From contig JANQOW010000026.1 of NCBI GenBank assembly GCA_028285595.1, positions 1 through 48,462 of the forward strand: DNA of 48,462 nt, in the 5' to 3' direction. Numbering within the stretch: position 1 is the stretch's first letter; every line of letters starts with the position of its first letter. The notes beneath the pieces are model-generated. The model did no database searches, was not told where the DNA came from, and saw nothing but the letters and a program-made list of their open reading frames with translations. This stretch comes from Hyphomicrobiales bacterium. GTDB taxonomy: Bacteria > Pseudomonadota > Alphaproteobacteria > Rhizobiales > CAJQND01. Shown here piece by piece: positions 1-8,946 of the stretch. Position numbers and translations under genes: made by a program.

Positions 1-3000
1 TAGCCGCTTCTGCCGCCTCCAGGCCGTCTTTCTCCAGTGTGGCGCGTTCGGCGGCCATCTTGGCGGCGATGGGGTTGTCCTGTGCATCCTCTTCCAGAGC
101 GCCAACGGCTCTAACAGCGCTGTCGAACAGATCGATCTGCTGCGGAAAAGCATCGCGGAAAAAGCCGGAAATCCGCAAAGTGACGTCCACCCGCGGGCGC
201 CCGAGCTTTGCCAGGGGTAGAATTTCAAAGCCGGTGACCCGCCAGCTGGAGGGGTCCCATTTGGGTTTGGCGCCAATCAGAGCCAGTGCCTGGGCAATAT
301 CATCGCCCCCGGTGCGCATGTTTGAGGTGCCCCAGACCGAAAGGCCGAGGGTCTGCGGCCAGCGGCCATGGTCCTGCAGGAAGCGCTCCACCAGCAGCTG
401 AGCTGACTTTTCCCCCAGGGTCCAGGCGGCCGGCGTTGGCACCGTGCGGTTGTCGACGGAAAAGAAGTTGCGTCCCGTAGGCAACACGTCCAGCCGTCCC
501 CGCGTGGGGGCACCGGAGGGCCCGGGGGCCACGAACCGGCCGTCAAGCGCGGCCAAGGTGGCCCGCGTCTCCTCGGGCCCGCAGGCTTCCAAAGCGGGCT
601 GAATGTGGTCTTTCAGGGCGCTCAGCACCTCCTGAGCAGCGCTCCAATCGGGATCGCACGGGCTCTCACCGCTCACCAGACGGGTTGCCAGCGCCTCCAG
701 ACGTTCCACAGTGTCGCCGGCGGTGCGCCAGGGCTCGGAGGTCACCTCTGCCAATTCAGGTGGCTGAGGGCCCGTCCAGGGCGCTCCGAGCGTGCAGTCT
801 AGGGGATCGAAGCCGGACAACTCCAAATCGGCCGCCAGCGCGCGGATGAGGGAAGCATCGGCTCCTTCGCCCAGATTGCGCGGTACCCGGGCGAGCGCGA
901 CCAGCAAATCGGTCTTCAAACGCCCCTCCGGGCTCTGACCCAGAATGTGGAGCCCGTCGCGGATCTGAGCCTCCTTCAGCTCGCAGATGTAGTTGTCGAT
1001 CTGCTGCAGGGCCTCGCCGTCGTCCATATCCTTAACGCCGGCATCTTCGTCCAGGCCCGTTGACCGTGTGAGATCCAGAATGTGTTGGCGTAGAAGCGTG
1101 GTGCGGCGCTGGTCGAGCCCGGTGGCCAGGTAGTACTCATCGATCAGCGCTTCCAGATCCTTCAGGGGACCGTAGGTTTCCGCCCGGGTGAGGGGAGGTG
1201 TCAGGTGATCAATAATCACCGCGGAGGTGCGCCGCTTGGCCTGGGTACCTTCGCCCGGATCGTTCACGATGAAGGGATAGATGTTGGGCATCGGCCCCAG
1301 CACCGCTTCGGGATAACAGTCCGCGCTGAGGGCCAGAGCCTTGCCTGGCAACCACTCCAAATTGCCGTGTTTACCATTGTGGACCAACGCATGGGCCCCA
1401 AACTGCTCGCGCAGCCAGATGTAAAAGGCAAAATAGCCATGCGGGGGCACCAGAGCCGGGTCATGATAGGTGTCTTTGGGGTCAATATTGTAGCCGCGCG
1501 CGGGCTGAATGCCGATAGCCAGATTGCCGAACAAAGCGATGCTGAGGCGGAATGCTCCGTCGGAAAAGAAGGGGTCATCCTCTGGAGCACCCCATCGATC
1601 TTCGACTTCTTTGCGTAAATCTTGTGATAGTTTACAAAAGGTTAACAAATAGTCTTCTAGCGATAGCTGAACAGCGGCAAAGCGCGATTCATTCAGGTTA
1701 TTTGTTGGACCTTTCAACAAATGTTGAATTAATTCAGTTCCGCCGGCGGGAGTTTCACCAACTTGATGGCCCGCGTCCGCAAGCGCATGCATCAGTCCCA
1801 CAGTGCTTTGCGGAGTGTCATAACCAACGCCGTTTCCAATGCGCCCATCGCGGTTCGGATAGTTGGCAAGGATGATGCCGAGCTTGCGGTCGGCGGGAGA
1901 TTTCTGGCGCAATTCCGCCCATTTGGCGGCGAGGTCAGCGGTAAACGCGATCCGGTCCGGCTGCGGGGCGTAGGTGATGAGGTTGCATTCGGTGGCTGCA
2001 TGGCGCTGAGCGCTTGATTTGAACGAAACGGCCCTGGTCAGCACACGGCCATCGAGCTCCGGCAGCACAACATTCATGGCGAGATCTCGCGCCGAAAGCC
2101 CTTGAATGTTGCCTTCCCAAGCGTCCTGTGCCGAGCCGGAAAAGACCACCTGCAGCACCGGGCAATCCGCCGCGCTCAACGGGTTCTGCGTCCCGGCACT
2201 ATTATAGGCGGCAACAGCAAAGCCGGTGGCGTTAAGGATCACGGCCGGCGGGACCGCACCGAACGCTTCCCCAATCGTGGCGGCGGACACAGGGTCCTTC
2301 AGACTGGACACAAACACGGGCAGGGCATTCAAGCCACGCTCGGCCAGAGCGTTGATCAGAGCCTCCACTGGCGCGGTGTTTCCGCCCTCAATCAGAGCCC
2401 TATAGAAGGTGATGGCCGCCACCGGCGCACCGTGTGTCCAGTCTTGCCTCAGGTCATCCAGCGACGGGGTTTCCAGACCCGGCCAAAAAAGGCCGGCCTT
2501 GAGCAAGGGCAGGGGCGGATCGGGCTCCTGTGCGCCGTCCACCAAATGGCGGCAATACAGAAGGAAGTTCCGCATGTTCCGCGGGCCACCCTCCACCAGA
2601 TAGCGCCAAAGCTGCACAACCTGCTCTTCCGGCAGGGTGGACTGAGCCAGCAATTCCGGATCCGGCTGCCCATCGCCTGGAAGCACCACCAACTGAAATC
2701 CGTGCCGGTGCGCCGCAGCTACGGTTTCATCAAGACCATAGCTCCAGTAGGCTTTTCCTCCCAGCAGGCGCAAAACCACCAGTTTTGCGCCCGCCAGGGT
2801 CTGTTCCAGGTACACATCGACGGACAAATTGTGGCTTAGCTGCATCTGGTTGGCGAGGCGCAGGCTCGGCGCGTTGGCTCCCAGCGCGTCGTGCGCCCGG
2901 GCCAGGGCCGCGAGCTCAGAATCGGCCGCCGAGATCAGCGCCACATCGCCAGGGCTCTGGGCAAGATCGACGGCCTCATCACCATCATCGATGACGCCGG

Positions 3001-3022
3001 ACTGGGTGGCCAGCAGATGCAT
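1..3022 (-). CDS. cobN: Cobaltochelatase subunit CobN (3' end outside window)
   Basis: Large subunit of the aerobic ATP-dependent cobaltochelatase, which with CobS and CobT inserts cobalt into hydrogenobyrinate a,c-diamide in the cytoplasm. The minus frame is open from the ATG at 3022-3020 to base 2, about 1,007 codons, so the C-terminal part lies beyond the window. The N-terminus (MHLLATQSGVIDDGDEAVDL) is typical of CobN. A conserved stretch PNIYPFIVNDPGEGTQAKRR near 1240-1300 belongs to the CobN/BchH chelatase fold; I checked that this stretch and the left end share the frame of the start. The neighbouring cobW and riboswitch favour CobN over the magnesium chelatase BchH. The gene begins 6 bases after the cobW stop, so the two are very probably co-transcribed. 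A segment around 1610-1740 is clearly richer in A+T than the rest of the gene. Partial only because of the window edge. Confidence 0.93.
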   Translation of the reverse strand, partial: MHLLATQSGVIDDGDEAVDLAQSPGDVALISAADSELAALARAHDALGANAPSLRLANQMQLSHNLSVDVYLEQTLAGAKLVVLRLLGGKAYWSYGLDETVAAAHRHGFQLVVLPGDGQPDPELLAQSTLPEEQVVQLWRYLVEGGPRNMRNFLLYCRHLVDGAQEPDPPLPLLKAGLFWPGLETPSLDDLRQDWTHGAPVAAITFYRALIEGGNTAPVEALINALAERGLNALPVFVSSLKDPVSAATIGEAFGAVPPAVILNATGFAVAAYNSAGTQNPLSAADCPVLQVVFSGSAQDAWEGNIQGLSARDLAMNVVLPELDGRVLTRAVSFKSSAQRHAATECNLITYAPQPDRIAFTADLAAKWAELRQKSPADRKLGIILANYPNRDGRIGNGVGYDTPQSTVGLMHALADAGHQVGETPAGGTELIQHLLKGPTNNLNESRFAAVQLSLEDYLLTFCKLSQDLRKEVEDRWGAPEDDPFFSDGAFRLSIALFGNLAIGIQPARGYNIDPKDTYHDPALVPPHGYFAFYIWLREQFGAHALVHNGKHGNLEWLPGKALALSADCYPEAVLGPMPNIYPFIVNDPGEGTQAKRRTSAVIIDHLTPPLTRAETYGPLKDLEALIDEYYLATGLDQRRTTLLRQHILDLTRSTGLDEDAGVKDMDDGEALQQIDNYICELKEAQIRDGLHILGQSPEGRLKTDLLVALARVPRNLGEGADASLIRALAADLELSGFDPLDCTLGAPWTGPQPPELAEVTSEPWRTAGDTVERLEALATRLVSGESPCDPDWSAAQEVLSALKDHIQPALEACGPEETRATLAALDGRFVAPGPSGAPTRGRLDVLPTGRNFFSVDNRTVPTPAAWTLGEKSAQLLVERFLQDHGRWPQTLGLSVWGTSNMRTGGDDIAQALALIGAKPKWDPSSWRVTGFEILPLAKLGRPRVDVTLRISGFFRDAFPQQIDLFDSAVRAVGALEEDAQDNPIAAKMAAERATLEKDGLEAAEAA

Positions 3023-3028
3023 GATTGC

Positions 3029-4102
3029 CTACGACTTGATGGCCGCGGTGATGGCGCCTTCGTCCATGCCGTGAAGGCCGATCACCACCAAGGCGGAGCC
3101 GCGGTTTTCCTCCGCGCCCCAGGGGCGGTCGAAATAGCCGTTAATCCGCGGGCCCACGGCCTGCACCACGTAGCGCGCCGCGGCGCCCTTTACGTCGATA
3201 AAGCCTTTAAGGCGCAGAATATCGTGGGTTTTGATGATCTCCGTGAGCTTGGCTTCCATAGCGTCCTTATCGGCGATCTGGCCCAAAGACACCGTGAAGC
3301 TATCGAACGCGTCGTGGTCATGGTCGTGATGGTGGTCATGGTCATCGTCATCATGGTGATCATGATGCATCTCATGATGGGACTTGCGATTGTCCAGATC
3401 GTCTTCTGAGGCTGACGCCATGCCCAACAGAACCGCGGGATCGATTGCCCCGTTGGATGTGCGCACGAACTGAACGCCCTGGCGGACTTCGTCCTTCAGA
3501 TCGGCCTCAACAGCGTCCAGGTTCGACGGCTCCATCAGATCGGCCTTGTTGAGCAGGATCATATCAGCGCAGGCCAACTGGTCTTCAAACAGCTCTTCCA
3601 GCGGGCTTTCATGGTCCAAAGCGTCATCGGCCTCGCGTTGCGCCTGCACAGCATGCTCGTCGGACGCGAACCGGCCTTCGGAAACGGCTGCTGAATCCAC
3701 CACAGTTACCACACCGTCCACGGTGACGCGGGCGCGGATTTCGGGCCAATTGAACGCCCGCACCAGAGGTTGGGGCAGGGCGAGGCCGGACGTCTCAATG
3801 ACGATATGGTCCGGCGCCTCGTCGCGCTCCAAAAGCGTGTTCATGGTGGGGATGAAATCATCAGCCACCGTGCAGCAGATGCAGCCATTGGCGAGCTCCA
3901 CCACATCCTCTTCGCGGCAGGTTTCCTCGCCGCAGCCCTTCAGCACCTCGCCGTCTACACCGACGTCGCCAAATTCGTTGATAATCAGAGCAATCCGCTT
4001 GCCATTGGCATTTTGCAGAATGTTGCGGATAACGGTCGTTTTCCCGGCTCCCAAGAAGCCGGTGATCACAGTTGCGGGGATCTTCCCCTGTCCTAGAGCC
4101 AT
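3029..4102 (-). CDS. cobW: Cobalamin biosynthesis protein CobW (COG0523 GTPase)
   Basis: P-loop GTPase of the COG0523 metallochaperone family, thought to deliver cobalt to CobN for corrin synthesis. In the 357-residue product, Walker A is GFLGAGKT at residues 15-22, the metal-binding CxCC motif (CICC) is at 74-77, and the guanine-specificity motif NKAD is at 185-188. A histidine- and aspartate-rich loop follows at about 242-263, and a CobW C-terminal domain closes the protein. The ATG at 4102 has GGAGGG five bases upstream. An in-frame start further upstream would run back almost to the riboswitch, so I reject it. The cobalamin riboswitch lies directly upstream and cobN starts 6 bases after the stop, so the pair should be repressed when cobalamin is plentiful. 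The His-rich loop suggests metal storage or sensing, but the metal cannot be told from sequence. Confidence 0.94.
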   Translation of the reverse strand: MALGQGKIPATVITGFLGAGKTTVIRNILQNANGKRIALIINEFGDVGVDGEVLKGCGEETCREEDVVELANGCICCTVADDFIPTMNTLLERDEAPDHIVIETSGLALPQPLVRAFNWPEIRARVTVDGVVTVVDSAAVSEGRFASDEHAVQAQREADDALDHESPLEELFEDQLACADMILLNKADLMEPSNLDAVEADLKDEVRQGVQFVRTSNGAIDPAVLLGMASASEDDLDNRKSHHEMHHDHHDDDDHDHHHDHDHDAFDSFTVSLGQIADKDAMEAKLTEIIKTHDILRLKGFIDVKGAAARYVVQAVGPRINGYFDRPWGAEENRGSALVVIGLHGMDEGAITAAIKS

Positions 4103-4140
4103 AACACCCTCCGCGTTCGGCCTTGAATATGGTTCAGCCT

Positions 4141-4157
4141 GGCCGTTTTGCACGGCC
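4141..4157 (-). other. Short hairpin between riboswitch and cobW
   Basis: A perfect 6-bp inverted repeat, GGCCGT / ACGGCC with a 5-base loop, lies between the riboswitch and the cobW ribosome-binding site. It could be part of the expression platform. It has no U-run on the minus strand, so it is not a standard intrinsic terminator. Control may instead be translational or Rho-dependent. Confidence 0.35.
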
Positions 4158-4164
4158 GGCCCTT

Positions 4165-4330
4165 GTCGCGGCAGGTCTCCTGGCTTTGCGGATCATCAAC
4201 CTGGCGCCAGCCTTCCCGGTTTCCCAGTGGCAAGTTTCGGCGCCGGTTTCACCGCTCACAGTTGCGGGGGCAGCCACGGCTTTGGTCCCTGATGGGTACG
4301 CCGCACCGTGTTCCCTCTTTCGTCCAAAGC
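4165..4330 (-). promoter_or_regulatory. Cobalamin (B12) riboswitch upstream of cobW-cobN
   Basis: Read on the minus strand, the segment contains the hallmarks of the cobalamin riboswitch in order. There is a GAAAGAGGGAAC element near 4310-4322, then CTGCCCCCGCAACTGTGAGC near 4253-4273, then CCACTGGGAAACCGGGAAGG near 4215-4234. The B12-box AAGCCAGGAGACCTGCC comes last at 4170-4186. The order and spacing match the family. It ends about 63 bases before the cobW ATG. A TTGACC hexamer at 4386-4391 on the minus strand could be part of its promoter, but I see no convincing -10. Binding of adenosylcobalamin is expected to lower cobW-cobN expression. Exact boundaries are approximate. Confidence 0.92.
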
Positions 4331-4418
4331 CGCCTATGGCCGCTCCAGAACCGCTTGTGGCTTAAGTTCCACGTCGCAAGGGTACGGTCAATAGCAAACA
4401 CGAAGGGTTGTGGTCCGG

Positions 4419-6245
4419 TTACGAACTGGCTTCCAGTTCTTCGCGCAGCATTTCCAGCTCCAGCCAGCGCTCTTCTGCTGCCGCCAGAGCGGCTTCTGCA
4501 GCGCTCAGCGCATCCGCCGTCTTCTGAAACAGCTCCGGATCGCGGGTAAAGAGGTCTGCGTCGGCCAAAGTGCTGTTGTGTGTGGCGATTTCGCTTTCCA
4601 ACCGCTCCATTTCGCTGGGAAGGGTTTCCAGAGCATGCTTTTCGTTAAACGAGAGCTTGCGCTTCTTTGTGGCTGGCGCGGACGGCGCTGAAACCGGAGC
4701 CGGTTTGGATGTTTTCTTCTGCGGGGGCGCTTCTTCTTGCTTGGCCCCTTTGCGCTGGGCCAGCATGTCGGAATAGCCGCCGGCATATTCCAGCCAGCGC
4801 CCATTGCCCTCAAAGCCGATTGTGGAGGCCACCACCCGGTCCAGGAAGTCCCGGTCGTGGCTGACAAGGATCAAGGTGCCGTCATAATCAGCCAGCATTT
4901 CCTGCAACAGGTCCAGGGTCTCCAGGTCCAAATCGTTGGTGGGTTCGTCCAACACCATCAGATTGGAAGGCCTCGCCAGAGCCCTGGCCAGCATGAGCCG
5001 TCCCCGTTCGCCCCCTGAGAGCCGGTTGACCGGCGTGCGGGCCTGCTCCGGGATGAAGAGAAAATCCTTCATATAGCTGATGACGTGCCTTTGTTCCCCT
5101 CCCACATGCAGCATATCGCGTCCGCCACCGGTCAGGGCGTCCTTAAGGATGGTGTTCGGGTCCAAGCTCTCCCGGCGTTGGTCCAATGTGAGCGTTTCAA
5201 GGTTGGTGCCCAGGCGAATCTGGCCGGAATCCGGGTTTAAGTTGCCTAAGAGCAACTTGATCAAAGTGGTCTTTCCAGCCCCGTTAGGCCCCACAATGCC
5301 TACACGGTCACCTCGATTCAATTTGAAGGAAAAATCATTCAATATGATCTTGTCACCAAAACGCTTGCTGACAGCGGTCATCTCCGCCACCAGCTTGCCC
5401 GAGGCTTCGCCCTTGGCGGCAGCCATGGTGACGGTCTCCCGGGCCCGTGTATTGGCCGCGACTTTCTCTACCCGTTCCGCTCTCAAGGCGTGTAGGTTTG
5501 CTAAACGGCGCACGTTCCGCTTGCGCCTTGCCGTCACCCCATAGCGCAGCCAATCTTCTTCCATGGCGATCTTGCGGCCGAGCTTGTGCGCCTCCAGTTC
5601 TTCTTCCTCCAACACCTTGTCGCGCCAGGTTTCAAAGTGGGCAAAGCCACGATCGAGCTGCCGGGTGCGGCCCCGGTCGAGCCACACGGTGGAACTGGAA
5701 AGGGTCTCTAAGAACCGCCGGTCGTGGCTGATCAAGATAAGTGCCGAGCGCAATCCGGAAAGCTCCCGCTCAAGCCATTCGATCGCCGGCAGATCCAAAT
5801 GGTTGGTGGGCTCATCCAGAAGCAGAATATCGGGCTCCGGCGCCAAAACCCGGGCAAGCGCCGCCCGGCGTGCCTCGCCGCCCGAAAGAGTGGCTGGATC
5901 CAAGCTCCCTGCCACATTCAGTTGCTCCAGAAGGTAAACGGCCCGGTGCCGGTCATCGCCGGGTGCAAGCCCCGCTTCTACATACTCCAGCACTGTCTTG
6001 GCGCCGGAGAAGTCGGGTTCCTGGGGCAGATAGCGCACGGTCGTTCCCGGTTGCAGGAAGACCCGGCCCTTATCCGGCTCAACCTCGCCCGATGCGATCT
6101 TCAGCAGGGTCGATTTTCCCGACCCGTTGCGTCCAATCAGGCACAGGCGCTCACCGGCCCGCAGCATCAGTTCAGCACCGTCCAGAAGACCGGTGCCGCC
6201 GAAGGTGAGGTGAATGTCGGTTAGATGCAAAAGGGGAGGAGCCAT
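4419..6245 (-). CDS. uup: ABC-F family ATPase, Uup-like
   Basis: Soluble ABC-F protein of 608 residues with two ATP-binding cassettes and no membrane segments; members of this family act on ribosomes. First cassette: Walker A GRNGSGKS at 38-45, signature LSGGE at 120-124, Walker B with DEPTNHLD at 144-151. A charged interdomain linker (P-site tRNA interaction motif) lies at about 215-265. Second cassette: GPNGAGKT at 319-326, LSGGE at 409-413, DEPTNDLD at 433-440. A C-terminal coiled coil at about 545-605 fits Uup rather than EttA. I chose the ATG at 6245 because homology starts there (MAPPLLHLTD); the longer frame adds 14 residues of no value. It is divergent from the flavoprotein gene at 6329. 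A resistance-type ABC-F is less likely given the Uup-like tail. Confidence 0.9.
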   Translation of the reverse strand: MAPPLLHLTDIHLTFGGTGLLDGAELMLRAGERLCLIGRNGSGKSTLLKIASGEVEPDKGRVFLQPGTTVRYLPQEPDFSGAKTVLEYVEAGLAPGDDRHRAVYLLEQLNVAGSLDPATLSGGEARRAALARVLAPEPDILLLDEPTNHLDLPAIEWLERELSGLRSALILISHDRRFLETLSSSTVWLDRGRTRQLDRGFAHFETWRDKVLEEEELEAHKLGRKIAMEEDWLRYGVTARRKRNVRRLANLHALRAERVEKVAANTRARETVTMAAAKGEASGKLVAEMTAVSKRFGDKIILNDFSFKLNRGDRVGIVGPNGAGKTTLIKLLLGNLNPDSGQIRLGTNLETLTLDQRRESLDPNTILKDALTGGGRDMLHVGGEQRHVISYMKDFLFIPEQARTPVNRLSGGERGRLMLARALARPSNLMVLDEPTNDLDLETLDLLQEMLADYDGTLILVSHDRDFLDRVVASTIGFEGNGRWLEYAGGYSDMLAQRKGAKQEEAPPQKKTSKPAPVSAPSAPATKKRKLSFNEKHALETLPSEMERLESEIATHNSTLADADLFTRDPELFQKTADALSAAEAALAAAEERWLELEMLREELEASS

Positions 6246-6328
6246 GGGGCCGGGCTTTACTGCGGCAATGGCATTTGCGCAAGGCATCTGTTATGCAACC
6301 GGTTTCTTGCCACCTGCAAAAGACCTCC

Positions 6329-7444
6329 ATGGACGAAGCGCACGTTGAAACGGTCATCATAGGCGCCGGTGTTGTCGGCCTAGCCATTGCACGCGCGCTT
6401 AGCCGCACGGGCCGCGATGTGATTGTGGTGGAGCAGGCAGACGCGATCGGCACGGAGACCAGCGCCCGTAATTCTGAGGTGATCCACGCCGGGATCTACT
6501 ATCCTGAAGGCTCAAACAAAGCACGGCTGTGCGTCCGTGGCCGCGATCTGCTCTATGCCTACTGCGCTGAGCGCGGCATTGCCCACCAGCGCTGCGGCAA
6601 GCTGATTGTGGCCTCCAGCGATGCGGAGATGGAGCGGTTTACCGGCATGCTGGCCCGGGCCCATGCCAATGGCGTGAGCGACCTTGCGCCCGTTGATGCT
6701 GGCCAAGTGGCCAAGATGGAGCCGGAAATCAGCTGCGTAGGCGCCCTTCTCTCCCCCTCCACCGGCACCGTGGACAGCCATGGGCTTATGCTGGCACTCC
6801 AGGGTGAGGCGGAAGATCATGGCGCCATGATCGCCTTCAACACGCCGGTCGAGGCTTTGGAGGTCACCAATCAGGGCTTTGCGGTACGAACGGGCGGGGC
6901 CTCGCCCCTCAGGCTCACCTGCCGCGAGCTCATCAACTCGGCTGGCCACGGTGCGGTTCCGTTGGCGGAGAAAACGGCGGGTCTGACCGCCGCCCATGTT
7001 CCTGCGGCCTACCAGGCCAAGGGCGTCTATTTCCGCCTTATGGGCAAGAGCCCTTTTAGCCACTTGATCTATCCGGCGCCCGATGAGGCGAGCCTCGGCA
7101 TCCACGCCACCATTGATCTGGCCGGCCAGACCCGTTTTGGGCCCGACGTGGAGTGGTGCGAACCCGGCAGTTTCGACTACGAGGTGGACCCGGCGCGCGG
7201 AGACCGGTTCTACGCCGCTATCCGCAAATACTGGCCCGGATTGAAAGACGGGACCCTGGCGCCGGATTATTCAGGCATCCGCCCCAAAATCTGCGGGCCC
7301 GGCGAGCCGGCGGCAGATTTCATGATTTCCGGCCCCGAAACGCACCGGATACCGGGCCTCGTCAACCTCTTCGGGATTGAAAGCCCAGGCCTCACCAGCG
7401 CCCTGGCGCTGGGCGAGGAGGTGTTGGAACGGCTAAACCCTTAA
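6329..7444 (+). CDS. FAD-dependent oxidoreductase, L-2-hydroxyglutarate oxidase-like
   Basis: DAO-superfamily flavoprotein of 371 residues. The Rossmann FAD site is near the N-terminus (VIIGAGVVGLAIARAL, residues 9-24). It is followed by ARNSEVIHAGIYYPEGS and KARLCVRG, a stretch characteristic of L-2-hydroxyglutarate dehydrogenase/oxidase (LhgO, L2HGDH). The C-terminal GIESPGLTSALALGE closes the FAD pocket. The expected reaction is oxidation of a 2-hydroxy acid, probably L-2-hydroxyglutarate to 2-oxoglutarate; the true substrate is inferred only from the family. The ATG at 6329 is preferred because the alternative upstream codons add an unconserved leader. Its TAA overlaps the stop codon of the convergent MFS gene, and no terminator separates them. 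No signal peptide is seen. Confidence 0.85.
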   Translation: MDEAHVETVIIGAGVVGLAIARALSRTGRDVIVVEQADAIGTETSARNSEVIHAGIYYPEGSNKARLCVRGRDLLYAYCAERGIAHQRCGKLIVASSDAEMERFTGMLARAHANGVSDLAPVDAGQVAKMEPEISCVGALLSPSTGTVDSHGLMLALQGEAEDHGAMIAFNTPVEALEVTNQGFAVRTGGASPLRLTCRELINSAGHGAVPLAEKTAGLTAAHVPAAYQAKGVYFRLMGKSPFSHLIYPAPDEASLGIHATIDLAGQTRFGPDVEWCEPGSFDYEVDPARGDRFYAAIRKYWPGLKDGTLAPDYSGIRPKICGPGEPAADFMISGPETHRIPGLVNLFGIESPGLTSALALGEEVLERLNP

Positions 7445-8946
7445 GCCTTCTTTCCCAAGCGCAAGAACAAGATCACGGGGATGGCGGCGAATGAGGTCAG
7501 CGCGAACATCTTGAAGGCGTTGAGATAGCCGATCATGAGGCTTTGGCGCTGGATCTCGTTGCTGAGGCCGGTAAGGCCCCCCAGCGTTTCAATGTCCCAG
7601 GCCTGCTGGAGACCGAGATACTTGAACCCTTCTACCCAGACGGACACCTCGCCGGCGGTTTCCGCATAGCTCACCTTGCCCGTATGGAGCACTACGGCCA
7701 CGCTCACGGAAATAAAGGCGCTGGAGGCGAGATTGCGCAGCAGCTGGAAGAGGGCCGTCGCCTCCGGAATGCGTTTGGGGGACAAGGTGCTGAAGGCCAC
7801 CACACTCACAGGCACCCAGCACAGCCCGACACCAAAGCCTTGCAGGCAACTCGTCCAGGCCACCCCCCAGGTGGTGAGATTGATGCTGAACCCAGCCATC
7901 ACCCAGCCCGCATACCCTTGCAGGAAGAAGCCGATCGCCATGGGAATGCGAGGATCAATGCGCCCGGCAAAGGCCATCAACAGGAAGGCCACAAACGTGC
8001 CCACCCCTCGGGTCCCCATCAGAAGGCCGATCACCGATTGGGGATAGCCGCGCAATTCCTGCAAAAGCGGCGGAAACAAGACCATGGGCACGAAATTCAG
8101 CATGCCGAACAGAAACACCAAAATGAGGCCGACCGTGTAGTTGCGGTCCTTGAGGATGGAGAGATCGAGAAACGGCCGTTTTGCCGTGAGGCAGTGGACC
8201 ACGAAGATGTAGAGCCCCAGCACGGCCACACAGGCCTCGATGATCGTCTCCGTGCTCTCAAACCAACTGTTGCGCTCGCCCCGATCGAACATGATTTGTA
8301 AGGCCGCAATGCCAATGGCGAGTGCCAGGAATCCGGTCCAATCTAACGGGCTTGCCTCGCCTAGGCGCAGTTTGGGGATGAACAGCCAAACCGCGAGAAG
8401 GGCGCCGCAACTGAACGGCACCATCATGAAGAAGATCCAGCGCCAGCCCAGATGTTCGCCCAAATAGCCGCCAAGCATGGGGGCGACCACCGGGCCCAGC
8501 ACCGCTCCCATGCTCCAGATGGCCATGGACATGGAGCGCTGGTTTTGGGGAAACACGGCCAAGACAATGGCTTGGGCCATGGGGACCAAGGGCGCGCCGA
8601 ACAGGCCTTGCGCAACCCGCGCCACCACCAATTGCTCCAAATTCTGGGCAAATCCGCAGGCAAGTGTGGAAACGATGAAACCCAGAATGCTGTAGAACAG
8701 GATAGGCTTGGCCTCGGTGCGCCCGGCAAACCAGCCCGCCAAAGGCGTCGCCACGGCGGTCGCCACGATGTTGCCGGTGATGGTCCAGGTGATCTGATCT
8801 TGCGTGGCGGCCATGGCGCCGCGCATATCGGGCAGAGCCACTGACGCGATGGTCACTGCCATGGCGTAAAGCATGGTGCCGAAAGTGGCTGTGAGCAAAA
8901 TCAGCCAGCGCTCGCGCGGTCCCACGGCCGCGGCAGTCTCGTTCAT
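7441..8946 (-). CDS. emrB: DHA2-family drug:H+ antiporter, EmrB/QacA type
   Basis: Major facilitator superfamily exporter of 501 residues with about 14 predicted membrane helices, as in the DHA2 (EmrB/QacA) family. The first helices carry the family pattern of an early VTIASVALPDM and a motif near GWFAGRTEAKPILF (motif A loop). The antiporter motif region follows with MAIWSMGAVLGPVVAPMLGG. With the coupled membrane-fusion protein upstream it should form a tripartite pump with an outer-membrane channel encoded elsewhere. The ATG overlaps the emrA stop codon (ATGA), indicating translational coupling. Its own stop overlaps that of the convergent flavoprotein gene. The substrates are unknown, although hydrophobic toxic compounds are usual for the family. 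Confidence 0.92.
   Translation of the reverse strand: MNETAAAVGPRERWLILLTATFGTMLYAMAVTIASVALPDMRGAMAATQDQITWTITGNIVATAVATPLAGWFAGRTEAKPILFYSILGFIVSTLACGFAQNLEQLVVARVAQGLFGAPLVPMAQAIVLAVFPQNQRSMSMAIWSMGAVLGPVVAPMLGGYLGEHLGWRWIFFMMVPFSCGALLAVWLFIPKLRLGEASPLDWTGFLALAIGIAALQIMFDRGERNSWFESTETIIEACVAVLGLYIFVVHCLTAKRPFLDLSILKDRNYTVGLILVFLFGMLNFVPMVLFPPLLQELRGYPQSVIGLLMGTRGVGTFVAFLLMAFAGRIDPRIPMAIGFFLQGYAGWVMAGFSINLTTWGVAWTSCLQGFGVGLCWVPVSVVAFSTLSPKRIPEATALFQLLRNLASSAFISVSVAVVLHTGKVSYAETAGEVSVWVEGFKYLGLQQAWDIETLGGLTGLSNEIQRQSLMIGYLNAFKMFALTSFAAIPVILFLRLGKKA

Noticed and set aside
2102..2839. Plus-strand open frame of 245 codons within cobN
   Set aside because: It is antisense to conserved cobN sequence, and its product shows no family features.
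3305..3375. CAT/GTC-rich stretch that looks like a tandem repeat
   Set aside because: It encodes the His/Asp-rich loop of CobW; it is kept only as a coding feature, not as a repeat element.
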